In this document: piece by piece, positions 1-17,888 of the stretch | How positions within the stretch are numbered: the first letter of the stretch is position 1 | How the letters are laid out: the number at the start of each line of letters is the position of its first letter | NCBI RefSeq assembly: GCF_001570565.1 | Contig: NZ_BBXE01000017.1 | Coordinates: 124,001 to 188,000 of the forward strand | Length of the DNA: 64,000 nucleotides | Source of the DNA: Herbidospora yilanensis | GTDB lineage: Bacteria > Actinomycetota > Actinomycetes > Streptosporangiales > Streptosporangiaceae | Direction of reading: 5' to 3' | Made by a program: the position numbers and the translations under genes | The notes under the pieces: model-generated | Told to the model about the DNA's origin: nothing | Database searches by the model: none | What the model saw: only the letters and a program-made list of their open reading frames with translations

Positions 1-326
1 ACCAGCCCTCCGGCGCCCAGCAGGACGCCTCCGAAGTAGCGGGTCACCACCGTGACCACGTCGGCGTAGCCGCGTTTGAGCAGCACGTCGAGCATGGGGG
101 TGCCGGCCGTGCCGCCGGGTTCGCCGTCGTCGTCGGAGCGGCGCGCGCCGGCGCCGATCACGTAGGCGGTGCAGTTGTGGGTGGCGTCGGCGTGGAGCGC
201 GCGGCGGGCCGTGATGAACTCGCGGGCGGCCTGCTCCGAGGGGGCCGGCGCGACGGCGCAGACGAACCGCGACCGCCGCACCTCCGTCTCGTGTTCGACC
301 ACGTCGTCGAGGGTCTTGTACGGCAC
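1..326 (-). CDS. YigZ/IMPACT (UPF0029) family protein, N-terminal part, cut by window edge
   Basis: The reverse strand encodes VPYKTLDDVVEHETEVRRSR and then a stretch containing FVCAVAP, HNCTAYVIG and DDDGEPGGTAGTPML, followed by VVTRYFGGVLLGAGGL. This run, especially the DGEP-GTAG-PML block and RYFGG, is the hallmark of the UPF0029 N-terminal domain of YigZ/IMPACT proteins. I place the start at the GTG at 324-326 because homologues begin with a short lead into the KTL(D)xV motif. The C-terminal half lies outside the window. The family is broadly conserved and its biochemical role is poorly defined, with ribosome or translation-stress links from IMPACT/Gcn1. It lies 29 bp downstream of the cupin gene on the same strand and may share its transcript. 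Confidence 0.8.
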   Translation of the reverse strand, partial: MPYKTLDDVVEHETEVRRSRFVCAVAPAPSEQAAREFITARRALHADATHNCTAYVIGAGARRSDDDGEPGGTAGTPMLDVLLKRGYADVVTVVTRYFGGVLLGAGGL

Positions 327-355
327 CGCGACAGACTAGCCCCGACCCGGCGCCT

Positions 356-808
356 TTACAAAGTAGATCCCAATGAGGGCAGGTTGACCACGATCGCCTC
401 CTGCGACGAACGCGCGATCACCACCACCGCCTCCTCGTCGGGCGACGGGTTCTCCTCCCGGTGCGGCGTGAACGGCGGCACGTACACGTAGTCGCCCGGC
501 GAGGCGTCGATGCGCCGCTCCGCGCCGTCGTCGCCGAGGAAGACGAACGACGGATGCCCGCTGACGACGTAGATCGCGGTCTCGGAGTCGCCGTGGTGGT
601 GGTCGGCCGACCGGGTGGAGGGGGCGACGTGGGTCTGCCCCATCCAGAGCCGGGCCGAGCCGACGCTCGGCCCGCTGATCGCCGCCCGCCGGTACATGCC
701 GGACGTCTGGGCCGTCTCGTCCGACAACCCGGCGGGCACGACGTGGTGCAGCGGTTCATGGAAGGACAAACCGGGTCTCCTAGGCGAAGGATCCGAAAGT
801 TCCGTCAT
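356..808 (-). CDS. cupin domain protein
   Basis: This 150-residue protein begins MTELSDPSPRRPGLSFHEPL and carries a single cupin barrel. The metal-binding cupin motif 1 is visible as SADHHHGDSETAIYVVSG, and motif 2 as GDYVYVPPFTPHREENPS, so the usual His/His/Glu/His ligands appear present. A longer in-frame upstream extension exists, but it is out-of-frame flavin-reductase sequence and is not real. The start overlaps the end of the flavin reductase gene by 29 bp, which suggests translational coupling. Cupins of this type are small metalloenzymes or sugar/small-molecule binders; the substrate cannot be read from sequence. With the flavin reductase it could form a two-gene tailoring unit serving the nearby NRPS-PKS cluster, but that is inference. 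Confidence 0.85.
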   Translation of the reverse strand: MTELSDPSPRRPGLSFHEPLHHVVPAGLSDETAQTSGMYRRAAISGPSVGSARLWMGQTHVAPSTRSADHHHGDSETAIYVVSGHPSFVFLGDDGAERRIDASPGDYVYVPPFTPHREENPSPDEEAVVVIARSSQEAIVVNLPSLGSTL

Positions 809-1268
809 GGTAGAGCAGCGGCCGCCGTCCGGGGATCGTCTCCCCCTCGGTGACCAGGCCGACCACCAGGCGGTGGTCCCCCGCCACGAACCGTTCCCTG
901 ATCTCGCACCGCAACCACGCCGCCACGCCGCCGAGCACGGGTTCGCCCGTGCCGAGGGTGGCGTACTCGGTCTCCGGGCCGAAGCGGTTCGCGCCGCTGC
1001 GTGCGAACAGCACGGCCAGGTCACGCTGGGACTCGCCCAGGATGTGCACGACGAAGCTGTCGCGGTCGCGGATCGCGGGCCAGCTCGACGACCCCAGCCC
1101 GATGCCGAAGGTGACCAGCGGCGGCTCCATGGAGACGGACGCGAGGGAGGTGGCGGTGAACCCGACCGGCCCCGCCGTGGTGACGACGGCCACTCCGGCG
1201 GCGTGGCGCCGGAAGGCGCTGCGGAAGAGGTCGCGGGTGTCGGTCTCGACGTCGGGGGGGATTCTCAT
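780..1268 (-). CDS. flavin reductase family protein (FMN-binding split barrel)
   Basis: This protein of about 162 residues starts MRIPPDVETDTRDLFRSAFR, with an AGAGGTGG ribosome-binding site a few bases upstream of the ATG at 1266-1268. A longer form starting at 1337 lacks such a site. Family signatures are RRHAAGVAVVTT, GFTATSLASVSMEPPLVTFG, SFVVHILGESQRDLAVLFA and the C-terminal GDHRLVVGLV...PLLYHDGTFGSF. These enzymes (HpaC/SnaC/PheA2 type) use NAD(P)H to make free reduced FMN or FAD for a partner monooxygenase or halogenase. The cluster's flavin-dependent halogenase at 17885-19363 needs such a partner, and no other flavin reductase is visible nearby. Separation by the DedA gene leaves the pairing unproven. 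Confidence 0.88.
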   Translation of the reverse strand: MRIPPDVETDTRDLFRSAFRRHAAGVAVVTTAGPVGFTATSLASVSMEPPLVTFGIGLGSSSWPAIRDRDSFVVHILGESQRDLAVLFARSGANRFGPETEYATLGTGEPVLGGVAAWLRCEIRERFVAGDHRLVVGLVTEGETIPGRRPLLYHDGTFGSFA

Positions 1269-1438
1269 GGTTCCACCTCTGAATGGTTCCGGCGCATCGC
1301 CGATCCTGGGGCGCGGGAAGTCCGACACGGCCGTCACGGTGTTCCTCTCGTTCAGGTCCCTTCATGGTAGAAATACCCCTAATACCTGTCAATATTGTGG
1401 GGAATTGGACGACACCAACTCCGGACGAGGCCGCCCGA

Positions 1439-2035
1439 TTACGGGCGAGCCCGCCGCCGCACCCACACCATGGTCGCCAGGCCGAACACCGCCACCACGG
1501 CAAGCGCCACCCAGGAGAGATCCTTGAGCCACCGCTCGGCCGCCACGCCCAGGTAGTAGACGACCGCCGTCGTCCCCCCGGCCCACACGATCGCGCCCAG
1601 CACGTTGGCGACCAGGAACCGCCGGTACGGCAGGTGCAGCGCCCCCGCCAGCGGCCCCGCCAGGATCCGCAGCAGCGCCACGAACCGGCCGAAGAACACC
1701 GCCCACACGCCCCAGCGCCGGAACAGCGCCTTGGCCCGGCCGACGTGCTCAGGCCCGAAGTGCCGGGGGAACCGCCGCCCCAGCCGGTCGAACAGCCCCT
1801 GACCGCCCCTGTGGCCGATGGAGAAGCCGATCGAGTCGCCGACGATGGCCCCGGCGGTCGCGCACGCGCCGACCAGCAGCGGGTCGACGATGCCCTTGGC
1901 CGCCATGAGTGACGCGCTGACCAGCACGATCTCCCCCGGCAACGGGATGCCGAGACTCTCGATCCCGATGACCAGACCCACGACCACGTAGATCCAGACG
2001 TCCGGGATCGACTCCAGCCAATGTTCGAGACCCAT
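1439..2035 (-). CDS. DedA family (VTT/SNARE-associated) integral membrane protein
   Basis: The 198-residue protein starts MGLEHWLESIPDVWIYVVVG behind a GGGAG site. It shows the DedA core: the Glu-containing helix GIESLGIPLPGEIVLVSASL, then GDSIGFSIGHRGGQ, RFVALLRILAGPLAGALHLPYRRFLVANVLGA and a terminal hydrophobic helix ending in Arg-rich VRRRARP. The FxxR/PxxAG-type motif required in E. coli DedA proteins is visible as GRFVALLRILAGPLAG. DedA proteins act at the cytoplasmic membrane in proton-dependent phospholipid or carrier recycling and envelope integrity. It is on the same strand as the NRPS-PKS genes but separated from the antiporter by a decayed fragment, so membership of the cluster is uncertain. 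Confidence 0.9.
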   Translation of the reverse strand: MGLEHWLESIPDVWIYVVVGLVIGIESLGIPLPGEIVLVSASLMAAKGIVDPLLVGACATAGAIVGDSIGFSIGHRGGQGLFDRLGRRFPRHFGPEHVGRAKALFRRWGVWAVFFGRFVALLRILAGPLAGALHLPYRRFLVANVLGAIVWAGGTTAVVYYLGVAAERWLKDLSWVALAVVAVFGLATMVWVRRRARP

Positions 2036-2037
2036 CC

Positions 2038-2296
2038 GACTCCCTCTAGATCGCTGATGTGAGTTTCGGGTTGGTGGTCGTGATCGTTTCACGGGCGCGG
2101 CGGTGTTCCGGTTGTGCCGGATGGCGACGTCGAGGGCGAAGTCCAGCCACAGCAGCTCACCGGACGTGGCATCCGCCGCGTAGTGAGTCTGGGTGAAGGA
2201 GAACGGCCACGGATACCACTGCAGGATATTGATCAGACCGGTGAACAGCCCGAACACCGTCGCGGCCAGGCGAACGGCCGGGGGTGGACCGTCCAC
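2038..2296 (-). pseudogene. decayed membrane-protein fragment resembling the TM region of an actinobacterial molybdopterin oxidoreductase
   Basis: The 325 bp between the DedA and antiporter genes hold no intact gene. One reverse frame reads LAATVFGLFTGLINILQWYP followed by WPFSFTQTHYAA, which closely resembles the transmembrane part of membrane-anchored molybdopterin-dependent oxidoreductases (TGxxNxxQWYPxxFxFxxxHY). After HYAA the sequence stays open but stops looking like a helix (DATSGELLWLDFALDVAIRH), with charged residues where the family is hydrophobic. The frame then runs without a stop into the DedA start. I read it as a relic of a lost gene. Resemblance is from memory only and the fragment is short. 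Confidence 0.35.
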
Positions 2297-2360
2297 AGTC
2301 TGGCCATGACGGGAGGCCGCACCTCACGAAGCCCGGACGTCCGGCCCGGAGCATTCCCAC

Positions 2361-3653
2361 CTAGCCGCCCACTGCGGGCATGCGGGCGCGGCGGTCCAGC
2401 TCCTCCTCGGTCGGGGTGAGCCGCGCCATGGCGAGCCGCAGGATGGGCGGGGCCATCAGCGAGGTGAGCACGGCCATCAGGATGAGGATCGTGTACATCT
2501 CGGCGTTGAGCACGCCGAGGCGCAGCCCGACCATGGCGATGACCACCTCGATGACGCCCCGGGCGTTCAGGCACGCGCCCAGCGCCACCCCTTCCCAGGA
2601 CGAGAGTCCGCTGGTCCGGGCGCCGAGGTAGGCGCCGGCGAACTTGCCGGCGACGGCGACGCCCACGACCAGCAGCGCCGCGCCCAGGACCTCGATCCGG
2701 GCCAGGAGGGTGAGGTCCATGCGGAGCCCGGCCGTGGCGAAGAAGAGCGGGGCCAGGACGGTCAGCACCACCGTGCGCAAAGGGGCGACCAGCGCGGGGT
2801 CGGGGCGGCCCCACTCGCCGATCAGGATTCCGGCGACGAACGCGCCGAAGACGGCCTCCAGCTTCAGGGCGTGGGTGCCCGCCGCCGACAGCACGATGAT
2901 GATCACTGTTGCCCCGATGACGCTCGCGCTGCCCCGTACACGACGGAAGATCTCGCGGATCAGCGGGCGGGCCACGACCACGGCGAACACCACGACGACG
3001 AGCAGCGAGCCCAGCGACTGGGCCACGTTCTGCGCCTGGAGGCCGATCGTGGCCATGACCGAGACGATCGAGAGCATCACCCAGCCGAAGATGTCGTCGA
3101 CCGTCGCGGCGACGAGCGTCAGCTGGCCGATGTCGCGGTGGAGCAGGTTCATGTCGAACAGGGTCTTGGCGATCACCGGGATCGCGCTGACGCACATGGC
3201 GACGCCCAGGAACAGCGCGAACACGGTCGGGTCGGATCCCGCGTCGCCCACCGGGGCGAGCAGCAGGCCCGTCCCGATGCCGAGTGCGAGCGGGACGGCC
3301 AGGCCGAACAGGCTGACCTTGGCGGCGGTCGCGCCGCGCCTGCGGGCCAGCCCGAAGTCGAGGTGGCTGCCGGTGAGGCCGACCAGGAGCAGGACGCCGA
3401 GCTGGCCGGCCGCGTCGAGCAGGTGGAACTGCTCGGTCTGCTGCGGCAGCAGCCAGCCCGCGGCGCCGGGGGCGAGGTGGGCGAGCAGCGACGGTCCCAG
3501 GAGGATCCCGGCGCACAGCTCACCCACCACGGCGGGCATCCGCATCCGTACGGCCAGCCGCCCGAGCACCACGGCGGCGAGGAGCAGCACACCGACCTGC
3601 AGCAGGAACACCAGCAGGGTGTGGGCGCCCAGGGGTGGCACGGGTTCGGTCAT
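2361..3653 (-). CDS. cation/proton antiporter (CPA2, KefB/Na+:H+ antiporter type)
   Basis: The 430-residue protein begins [20 protein letters not shown] and has about 12 hydrophobic helices. CPA2 landmarks include [19 protein letters not shown], a [11 protein letters not shown] segment, the DD-type helix [17 protein letters not shown] and [19 protein letters not shown] near the end, all in family order. It has no cytosolic TrkA-N domain, so it is of the short NhaP/KefB-like type. The start codon overlaps the stop of the MbtH gene as ATGA, making it the last gene of the NRPS-PKS operon. Similar antiporters occur in actinomycete peptide antibiotic clusters such as the glycopeptides, where a role in export or self-protection is assumed rather than shown. 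Confidence 0.9.
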   Translation of the reverse strand: MTEPVPPLGAHTLLVFLLQVGVLLLAAVVLGRLAVRMRMPAVVGELCAGILLGPSLLAHLAPGAAGWLLPQQTEQFHLLDAAGQLGVLLLVGLTGSHLDFGLARRRGATAAKVSLFGLAVPLALGIGTGLLLAPVGDAGSDPTVFALFLGVAMCVSAIPVIAKTLFDMNLLHRDIGQLTLVAATVDDIFGWVMLSIVSVMATIGLQAQNVAQSLGSLLVVVVFAVVVARPLIREIFRRVRGSASVIGATVIIIVLSAAGTHALKLEAVFGAFVAGILIGEWGRPDPALVAPLRTVVLTVLAPLFFATAGLRMDLTLLARIEVLGAALLVVGVAVAGKFAGAYLGARTSGLSSWEGVALGACLNARGVIEVVIAMVGLRLGVLNAEMYTILILMAVLTSLMAPPILRLAMARLTPTEEELDRRARMPAVGG

Positions 3654-3832
3654 GCCTGCACTCGCAGGCTCCGGGGCCGCATGTCGGTCCACACCTCGTC
3701 GATGTAGGCCAGGCACGACTCCTTGTCGCCGCGCCGCCCCGCGTCGGTCCAGCCCGCCGGGAGGTCCAGCTTGACGGGCCAGATGGAGTACTGCTCTTCG
3801 GCGTTGATCACCACGATGAACTCGTCGAACAT
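3650..3832 (-). CDS. MbtH-like NRPS chaperone
   Basis: Sixty residues starting [20 protein letters not shown], with an AAAGGA site upstream of the ATG at 3830-3832. The three family signatures are all visible: the NxExQYSIWP motif, the P-GW motif (LPAGWTDAG), and the C-terminal [18 protein letters not shown] block with the two conserved Trp residues. MbtH-like proteins bind adenylation domains and are needed for solubility or activity of many actinobacterial NRPSs. It lies 23 bp downstream of the large NRPS gene and overlaps the antiporter start by 4 bp, so it is probably cotranslated with the NRPS it serves. Confidence 0.97.
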   Translation of the reverse strand: MFDEFIVVINAEEQYSIWPVKLDLPAGWTDAGRRGDKESCLAYIDEVWTDMRPRSLRVQA

Positions 3833-3855
3833 GGGAGGTCCTTTCTGGACGGGTG

Positions 3856-13212
<9,357 letters not shown>

Positions 13213-13213
13213 G

Positions 13214-16200
13214 TCACGACCGTCCGTGGTTCAGAAGGGAGGCCAGCACGCCGGCGTCGCGCCGGCTGAGCCGGGCCAGCGGGAATTCGGCGGCCTCCGC
13301 CGGTTCGCCGGCCAGTTCGGTGTAGGCGCGCAGCCGGGCCACGAAGGTGTCCGAGAGCCGCCGCACCGTGGATTCGCGCAGGCTGTCCTCGCTGTAGGCC
13401 CAGCAGAAGCGGAGCCGTCCCCGGCTGACGTAGCCGTCCACCTCCAGCAGGTGGGGGCGGCGCTGCCGGGGGCTCCGGTCGTTCTCGCCCGACTCCCGCA
13501 GGAGGGTGAAGAGCGTGGAGAAGGAGGCGTCGAACTGGCCGAGGTAGTTGAAGGCGACCTCGGGATGGGGCGCGTCGGCGAGGTGCCCGCCCAGGTGGCG
13601 CAGCACCCCGAAGCCGACACCTCGGCGGGGCAGGCGGCGCAGCTGCTCCCGGACGTGGCTCAGTTCGTCGAGGTCGTCGCGGGAGGGCCCGAGGCCGAGC
13701 AGCACCGGGAACACCGAGGTGAACCAGCCGACGGTACGGGAGACGTCGACCCCCGGGGCGAGCGGCTCGCGGCCGTGGCCTTCGAGGTTGAGGAAGAGCG
13801 ACCCCGATCCCGTCCAGTCGCGGAACGCCTGGGCGAAGGCGGTCAGCAGGACGTCGTTCACCTCGGTCCGGAACGTCGGGGAGGCCTTGGTGAGCAGGTC
13901 GCGGGTCTGCCGTTCGTCGAGCCCGTCCCAGTGGCGGCGCAGCTTCGCGACGGTGGCGTCCCGGCCGGGCAGGTCGAAGGGCAGCGCGGGCGGCGTCTGC
14001 GGCACCTGGTCGTGCCAGTGGCCGAGCTCGCCGGTCAGCGCGGGGGCGTGCTCGGCCAGGTGCCGCGACCACGTCTGGAACGACATCGTCTTGGCGGGCA
14101 GCCGCACCGGTTCGCCGCTCCGCAGTTGCGCGCAGGCCGTCTCCAGGTCCTCGATCAGCACCCGCCACGACACCCCGTCGACGACGAGGTGGTGCACCAC
14201 CAGCAGCAGGACGCCGTCGGCGAACAGCACGGCCCGCACGAGCGGCGCCTCGGCCAGGTCGAGACCGGCCTGGGCCGCGGCGACGACCCCCTCGTCACAC
14301 GGGGTGCCGGGCAGTCGCAGGACGACCCGCGCCGGTTCGGCCGCGTGTTCCTGCCGCCACCGCGACCCGTCGCGGACGAACCGCAGGCGCAGCGCGTCGT
14401 GGTGGCCGACGACCTGGTTGATCGCCTCTTCGAGGACCTCGGGCGCGACGGGTTCGCGCAGCTCCAGCAGGAAGGTCTGGTTGAAGTGGTGGGGATCGGC
14501 CGGTTCCTGGCCGAACCACCATCGCTGGACCGGCGTCAGCGGCACCTCCCCTTCGGGCCGGGGTTGGTCGGCGGCGTCCGGGCCGGCGTCCGGGAGCCGG
14601 GGCTCCAGGGCCCGGGCCAGCCGGGCGATCGTCGGGTGGTCGAAGGGGTCGCGGGGGTCGACGGCGAGGCCCGCCCGGCGGGCCCGCGCCACGATCTGCA
14701 GGCTCACGATGGAGTCGCCGCCGAGCGCGAAGAAGTCGTCGTCGACGCCGACGCGCGGCAGCCCGAGCAGCGCCGCGTAGATGTCGGCGAGAATCCGCTC
14801 CGCCGGGCCGGACGGGGCCCGGTAGCCGCTCTCGTCCGGTCCGGTGCCGGGCAGGGCGTCCTTGTCGATCTTGCCGTTGGGGGTCAGCGGCCAGGTGGCC
14901 AGCACGACCACGGCCGAGGGCACCATGTAGCCGGGCAGCCGCCCGGCCAGGGCCGTCCGAAGCGCGGGAGCCGACACCTGCGTGCCGGTCACGTAGCCGA
15001 CGAGCCGGTCGCCGTTGCGGAGCACGACGACGGCGTCCTCGACCCCGGGCTCCTCACGAAGGGCCGCCTCGATCTCGCCGGGTTCGATGCGGTAGCCGCG
15101 CAGCTTGATCTGGTCGTCCAGACGGCCGAGGTACTCCAGCGTCCCGTCGGCCCGCCGGCGGACCCGGTCGCCGGTGCGGTACAGCCGCCCGCCGGAACCG
15201 GACGGGTCGGGCACGAACCGGTCGGCCGTCAGTCCGGGGCGGCGCCAGTAGCCACGCGCCAGTCCTTCACCGCCGACGAACAGCTCCCCGGTCGAGGCGG
15301 GCTGGAAGTCTTCGTCGAGCACCTCCACCCGCGTACCGGTGATCGGAAGACCCAGCGACGGCGGGACCGCCGACTCCACGGCGGGCACCGTCCCGGACGT
15401 GGTCACGACCGAGTATTCGGTCGGCCCGTAGTTGTTGACCAGCGTGAACGGCAGCCCCGGGGAAGGGTGGTGGTGCAGCGCCGCGCCGCCGGTCAGCAGC
15501 ACCCTCAAAGGAGTCCATACCGGCCAGTCGAGCCGGATCGCCCGTTCGGCCAGCGGGGTCGGCAGGAACGCCACGGTCACCCGCTGGTCCACCAGCCAGT
15601 CGCGCATCAGCTCGGCCGAGGGCCGCGCCTCCTCCGGCGGCAGGCAGACACACGCGCCCGCCACCAGGTTCGCCCACAGCTCCCACGCCGCCGCGTCGAA
15701 CCCGAGCCCGGCCACCATCGCGCCCCGGTCGGCCGCCGACACCTCGAAGGCCGCGCGATGCCACCGCGCCAGGTTCACGATCCCCCGATGGGGAACCGCG
15801 ACCCCCTTCGGCTTGCCCGTCGACCCGGAGGTGTAGATCACGTACGCGAGGTCGTCGGGACCGACCGGCGCGATCTCCCGAACGGGCGTGTCAGCCAAGG
15901 CGAGCGGTGCCGTGATGACCGTCGCGGGTTCCGCGTCCGCGATCAGGGAGTCGATCCGTCCCGGCGGCAGATCGGGGTCCAGGGGCAGGTAGGCGGCCCC
16001 GGCTTTCAGCACGCCGAGCAGCGTCGCGGGGAGGTCGAGCCCGCGCGGCAGGCACACCGCCACCACGTCGCCGCGCCCGACCCCCCGCGCCGCGAGCGAT
16101 CCGGCGAGCCGGTCGGCCCGGTGGTCCAGCTCGGCGTAGGTCAGCGACCCCGCCTCGGTGGAGACGGCGGTCGCCGAGGGCGTGGCGCGGGCCTGGGCGG

Positions 16201-16234
16201 CGACCAGTTCGTGCAGGACGAAGGGATCGGTCAT
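13214..16234 (-). CDS. non-ribosomal peptide synthetase initiation module A-T-E (D-Leu predicted)
   Basis: A 1006-residue NRPS starting MTDPFVLHELVAAQARATPS; the ATG overlaps the MFS stop as ATGA. Domains are A at about 1-490, T at 505-580 (GGDSI, the form typical before epimerases) and E at 590-1000. The E domain has HHLVVDGVSWR, EGHGRE, RTVGWFTSVFPVLL and FNYLGQFD, all expected of an active epimerase. The A domain code D-A-W-F-L-G-N-V predicts leucine. With no C domain this is an initiation module, so the peptide should start with an unacylated D-Leu passed to the DCL-like first C domain of the next protein. Its A domain is strikingly similar to the Leu A domain in the second module of the large NRPS. 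Confidence 0.95.
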   Translation of the reverse strand: MTDPFVLHELVAAQARATPSATAVSTEAGSLTYAELDHRADRLAGSLAARGVGRGDVVAVCLPRGLDLPATLLGVLKAGAAYLPLDPDLPPGRIDSLIADAEPATVITAPLALADTPVREIAPVGPDDLAYVIYTSGSTGKPKGVAVPHRGIVNLARWHRAAFEVSAADRGAMVAGLGFDAAAWELWANLVAGACVCLPPEEARPSAELMRDWLVDQRVTVAFLPTPLAERAIRLDWPVWTPLRVLLTGGAALHHHPSPGLPFTLVNNYGPTEYSVVTTSGTVPAVESAVPPSLGLPITGTRVEVLDEDFQPASTGELFVGGEGLARGYWRRPGLTADRFVPDPSGSGGRLYRTGDRVRRRADGTLEYLGRLDDQIKLRGYRIEPGEIEAALREEPGVEDAVVVLRNGDRLVGYVTGTQVSAPALRTALAGRLPGYMVPSAVVVLATWPLTPNGKIDKDALPGTGPDESGYRAPSGPAERILADIYAALLGLPRVGVDDDFFALGGDSIVSLQIVARARRAGLAVDPRDPFDHPTIARLARALEPRLPDAGPDAADQPRPEGEVPLTPVQRWWFGQEPADPHHFNQTFLLELREPVAPEVLEEAINQVVGHHDALRLRFVRDGSRWRQEHAAEPARVVLRLPGTPCDEGVVAAAQAGLDLAEAPLVRAVLFADGVLLLVVHHLVVDGVSWRVLIEDLETACAQLRSGEPVRLPAKTMSFQTWSRHLAEHAPALTGELGHWHDQVPQTPPALPFDLPGRDATVAKLRRHWDGLDERQTRDLLTKASPTFRTEVNDVLLTAFAQAFRDWTGSGSLFLNLEGHGREPLAPGVDVSRTVGWFTSVFPVLLGLGPSRDDLDELSHVREQLRRLPRRGVGFGVLRHLGGHLADAPHPEVAFNYLGQFDASFSTLFTLLRESGENDRSPRQRRPHLLEVDGYVSRGRLRFCWAYSEDSLRESTVRRLSDTFVARLRAYTELAGEPAEAAEFPLARLSRRDAGVLASLLNHGRS

Positions 16235-17454
16235 GATCCGGCCTCCGGACGCGAGATGGGTTCGGGGAACGCGGCGGTCACCCGGGTCAGCAGGAGCGCG
16301 CACGCGGTGGCCGCCACGGCGGCCGTCAGGAAGACGGGCGCGGGGCCGCCGGTCTCCAGCAGCACGCCCGCGCACAGGTACCCGGCCGCGCCCGTCAGAA
16401 GGTTGCCGGTCACGAGCGCCGTCATGACCGGCGTGCGCAGCGCCTCGGGCGGGCGCAGGGTGATGACGCTGATGTACGCGGTGTTGAGCACCGGCACGCA
16501 CACGCCGCTGACGACCAGCAGCGCCCCGACCGCGACGGCGGGCAGCGGCGCGGTCAGCGCCCACAGCGGCACGGCGGCCAGCCACGCGGCGTACCCGCCG
16601 AGCCGGAGCGGCGGCATCCGGGTCGCCAGCCGGTAGGCCAGCACCGTCCCCGCCACCGACCCGCCGCCCCACGCGGCGTAGAGCGCGCCCAGGATCGCCG
16701 GGTCGTCGCCGAACCTGCCGCGGTTGATCACCGGCAGCGTGGCGATCAGGACGGGGAACAGGAAGCCGTACAGGAGGGTGGCGCCGCCCAGCCGGGCCAG
16801 GAGCGGATCGCCGGTCAGGCCCCTGAGCCCGGCGAACACCCCCGGCCCGCCATCCCCGGCGCCGCCGCCGCGACGGCGGGGCAGGACGCCGAGCAGGAGG
16901 AAGGAGACGACGTAGGAGCCGGCGTCGATCCAGAGCACGGCGACCGGGCCGAGGGCGGCGATCAGGGTGCCCGCCAGGGCGGGCCCGGCGAAGGCGGCCA
17001 GCCGGGTGCCGCCCTCGACGAGGCTGTTGGCCCGCAGGACGTCGGCCTCCTCGGGGAAGACCTCCGGCAGGACCGACCGCTGGCAGGCGAGATAGGGCGC
17101 GTTGACGGCGCCCACCCCGGCCACCAGCGCGAGCAGCAGCGGGAAGTTCAGCGCGCCGAGGGTGTGCAGGAGCGGGATCAGGCCGATCAGCACGGCCCGG
17201 CCGGCGTCGGCCAGCCGCATGGTGGTCCTGATCCCGAGGCGGGCGGCCACCATCGCGCTCGGCAGCCCGAGGAACGCGACCGGCAGCAGCTCGGCGGCGA
17301 AGACGGCCGCCATCCGGAGCGGCGAGCCGGTGGTGCTCAGCGCGAACCACGGCAGCGCGACGAAGCTCAGCTGGGTGCCGAACCCGGACAGCGTCTCGGC
17401 CGCCACCAGCCCGGACAGGATTCTGCGCGGGCGGGTGGCCGGGGCGGCGGACAT
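16231..17454 (-). CDS. MFS transporter, probable product exporter
   Basis: The 407-residue protein starts MSAAPATRPRRILSGLVAAE and has about 12 hydrophobic segments in two halves, split by a basic loop near VLPRRRGGGAGDGG. The motif A region is diverged (ARLGIRTTMRLADAGRAVLI), but the overall pattern matches the enterobactin-exporter/MFS_3-like family found in natural product clusters. Its ATG shares one base with the SnoaL stop (TGATG), and its own stop overlaps the downstream NRPS start by 4 bp, so it sits inside the operon. Export of the finished peptide, giving self-resistance, is the likely role. Confidence 0.9.
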   Translation of the reverse strand: MSAAPATRPRRILSGLVAAETLSGFGTQLSFVALPWFALSTTGSPLRMAAVFAAELLPVAFLGLPSAMVAARLGIRTTMRLADAGRAVLIGLIPLLHTLGALNFPLLLALVAGVGAVNAPYLACQRSVLPEVFPEEADVLRANSLVEGGTRLAAFAGPALAGTLIAALGPVAVLWIDAGSYVVSFLLLGVLPRRRGGGAGDGGPGVFAGLRGLTGDPLLARLGGATLLYGFLFPVLIATLPVINRGRFGDDPAILGALYAAWGGGSVAGTVLAYRLATRMPPLRLGGYAAWLAAVPLWALTAPLPAVAVGALLVVSGVCVPVLNTAYISVITLRPPEALRTPVMTALVTGNLLTGAAGYLCAGVLLETGGPAPVFLTAAVAATACALLLTRVTAAFPEPISRPEAGS

Positions 17455-17888
17455 CAGTGGCTGTGGTCGTGCACGACGCGCCAGCGGCCGTCCGCCCGCA
17501 CGAGGATGAGGGAGGAGACGGCGGTGGCCGGGACCCGCGCGTCGCCGCCGGTGATGGTGGCGACGGCCACGGTGTGCACCACGTCGGGCGCGACCAGGTC
17601 GGTGTGGACCTCTTCGTAGGTGAGCACCGGGCGGTCGAAGCCGGGCTTGAACATCGGGGCGTCCGCGTAGAACGCGGCGATGCGCGAGGTGCCGCGCAGC
17701 ACCACGGTGCTCCGGTCCAGGACGCTGCCCTCCCCCGGCTCGTAGATGACCATGGTGGTCTCCTCCGAGGGGTGGTAGGCGGCCATGTAGGCGTCGTAGT
17801 CGCCGTCGTTGTAGGCGCGGGCCACCTCGCCGAGCAGGGCCCTGATCTCGCCGCGGACCTCGTCGGAGCCGGCGACCGGGTAGCTCAT
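17454..17888 (-). CDS. SnoaL/NTF2-like fold protein
   Basis: The 144-residue protein begins MSYPVAGSDEVRGEIRALLG. It shows the small alpha+beta cone fold of SnoaL-like/DUF4440 proteins: an N-terminal helix with ARAYNDGDYDAYMAAYHPSE, then VVLRGTSRIAAFYADAPMFK and a C-terminal strand pair with SSLILVRADGRWRVVHDHSH. Members include SgcJ/EcaC proteins of natural product clusters and various cyclases and isomerases; some have no known activity. The ATG overlaps the halogenase stop by 4 bp (ATGA), implying a linked function. It could assist cyclisation or tautomerisation of the reactive released product. No catalytic residue can be assigned from sequence alone. Confidence 0.85.
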   Translation of the reverse strand: MSYPVAGSDEVRGEIRALLGEVARAYNDGDYDAYMAAYHPSEETTMVIYEPGEGSVLDRSTVVLRGTSRIAAFYADAPMFKPGFDRPVLTYEEVHTDLVAPDVVHTVAVATITGGDARVPATAVSSLILVRADGRWRVVHDHSH

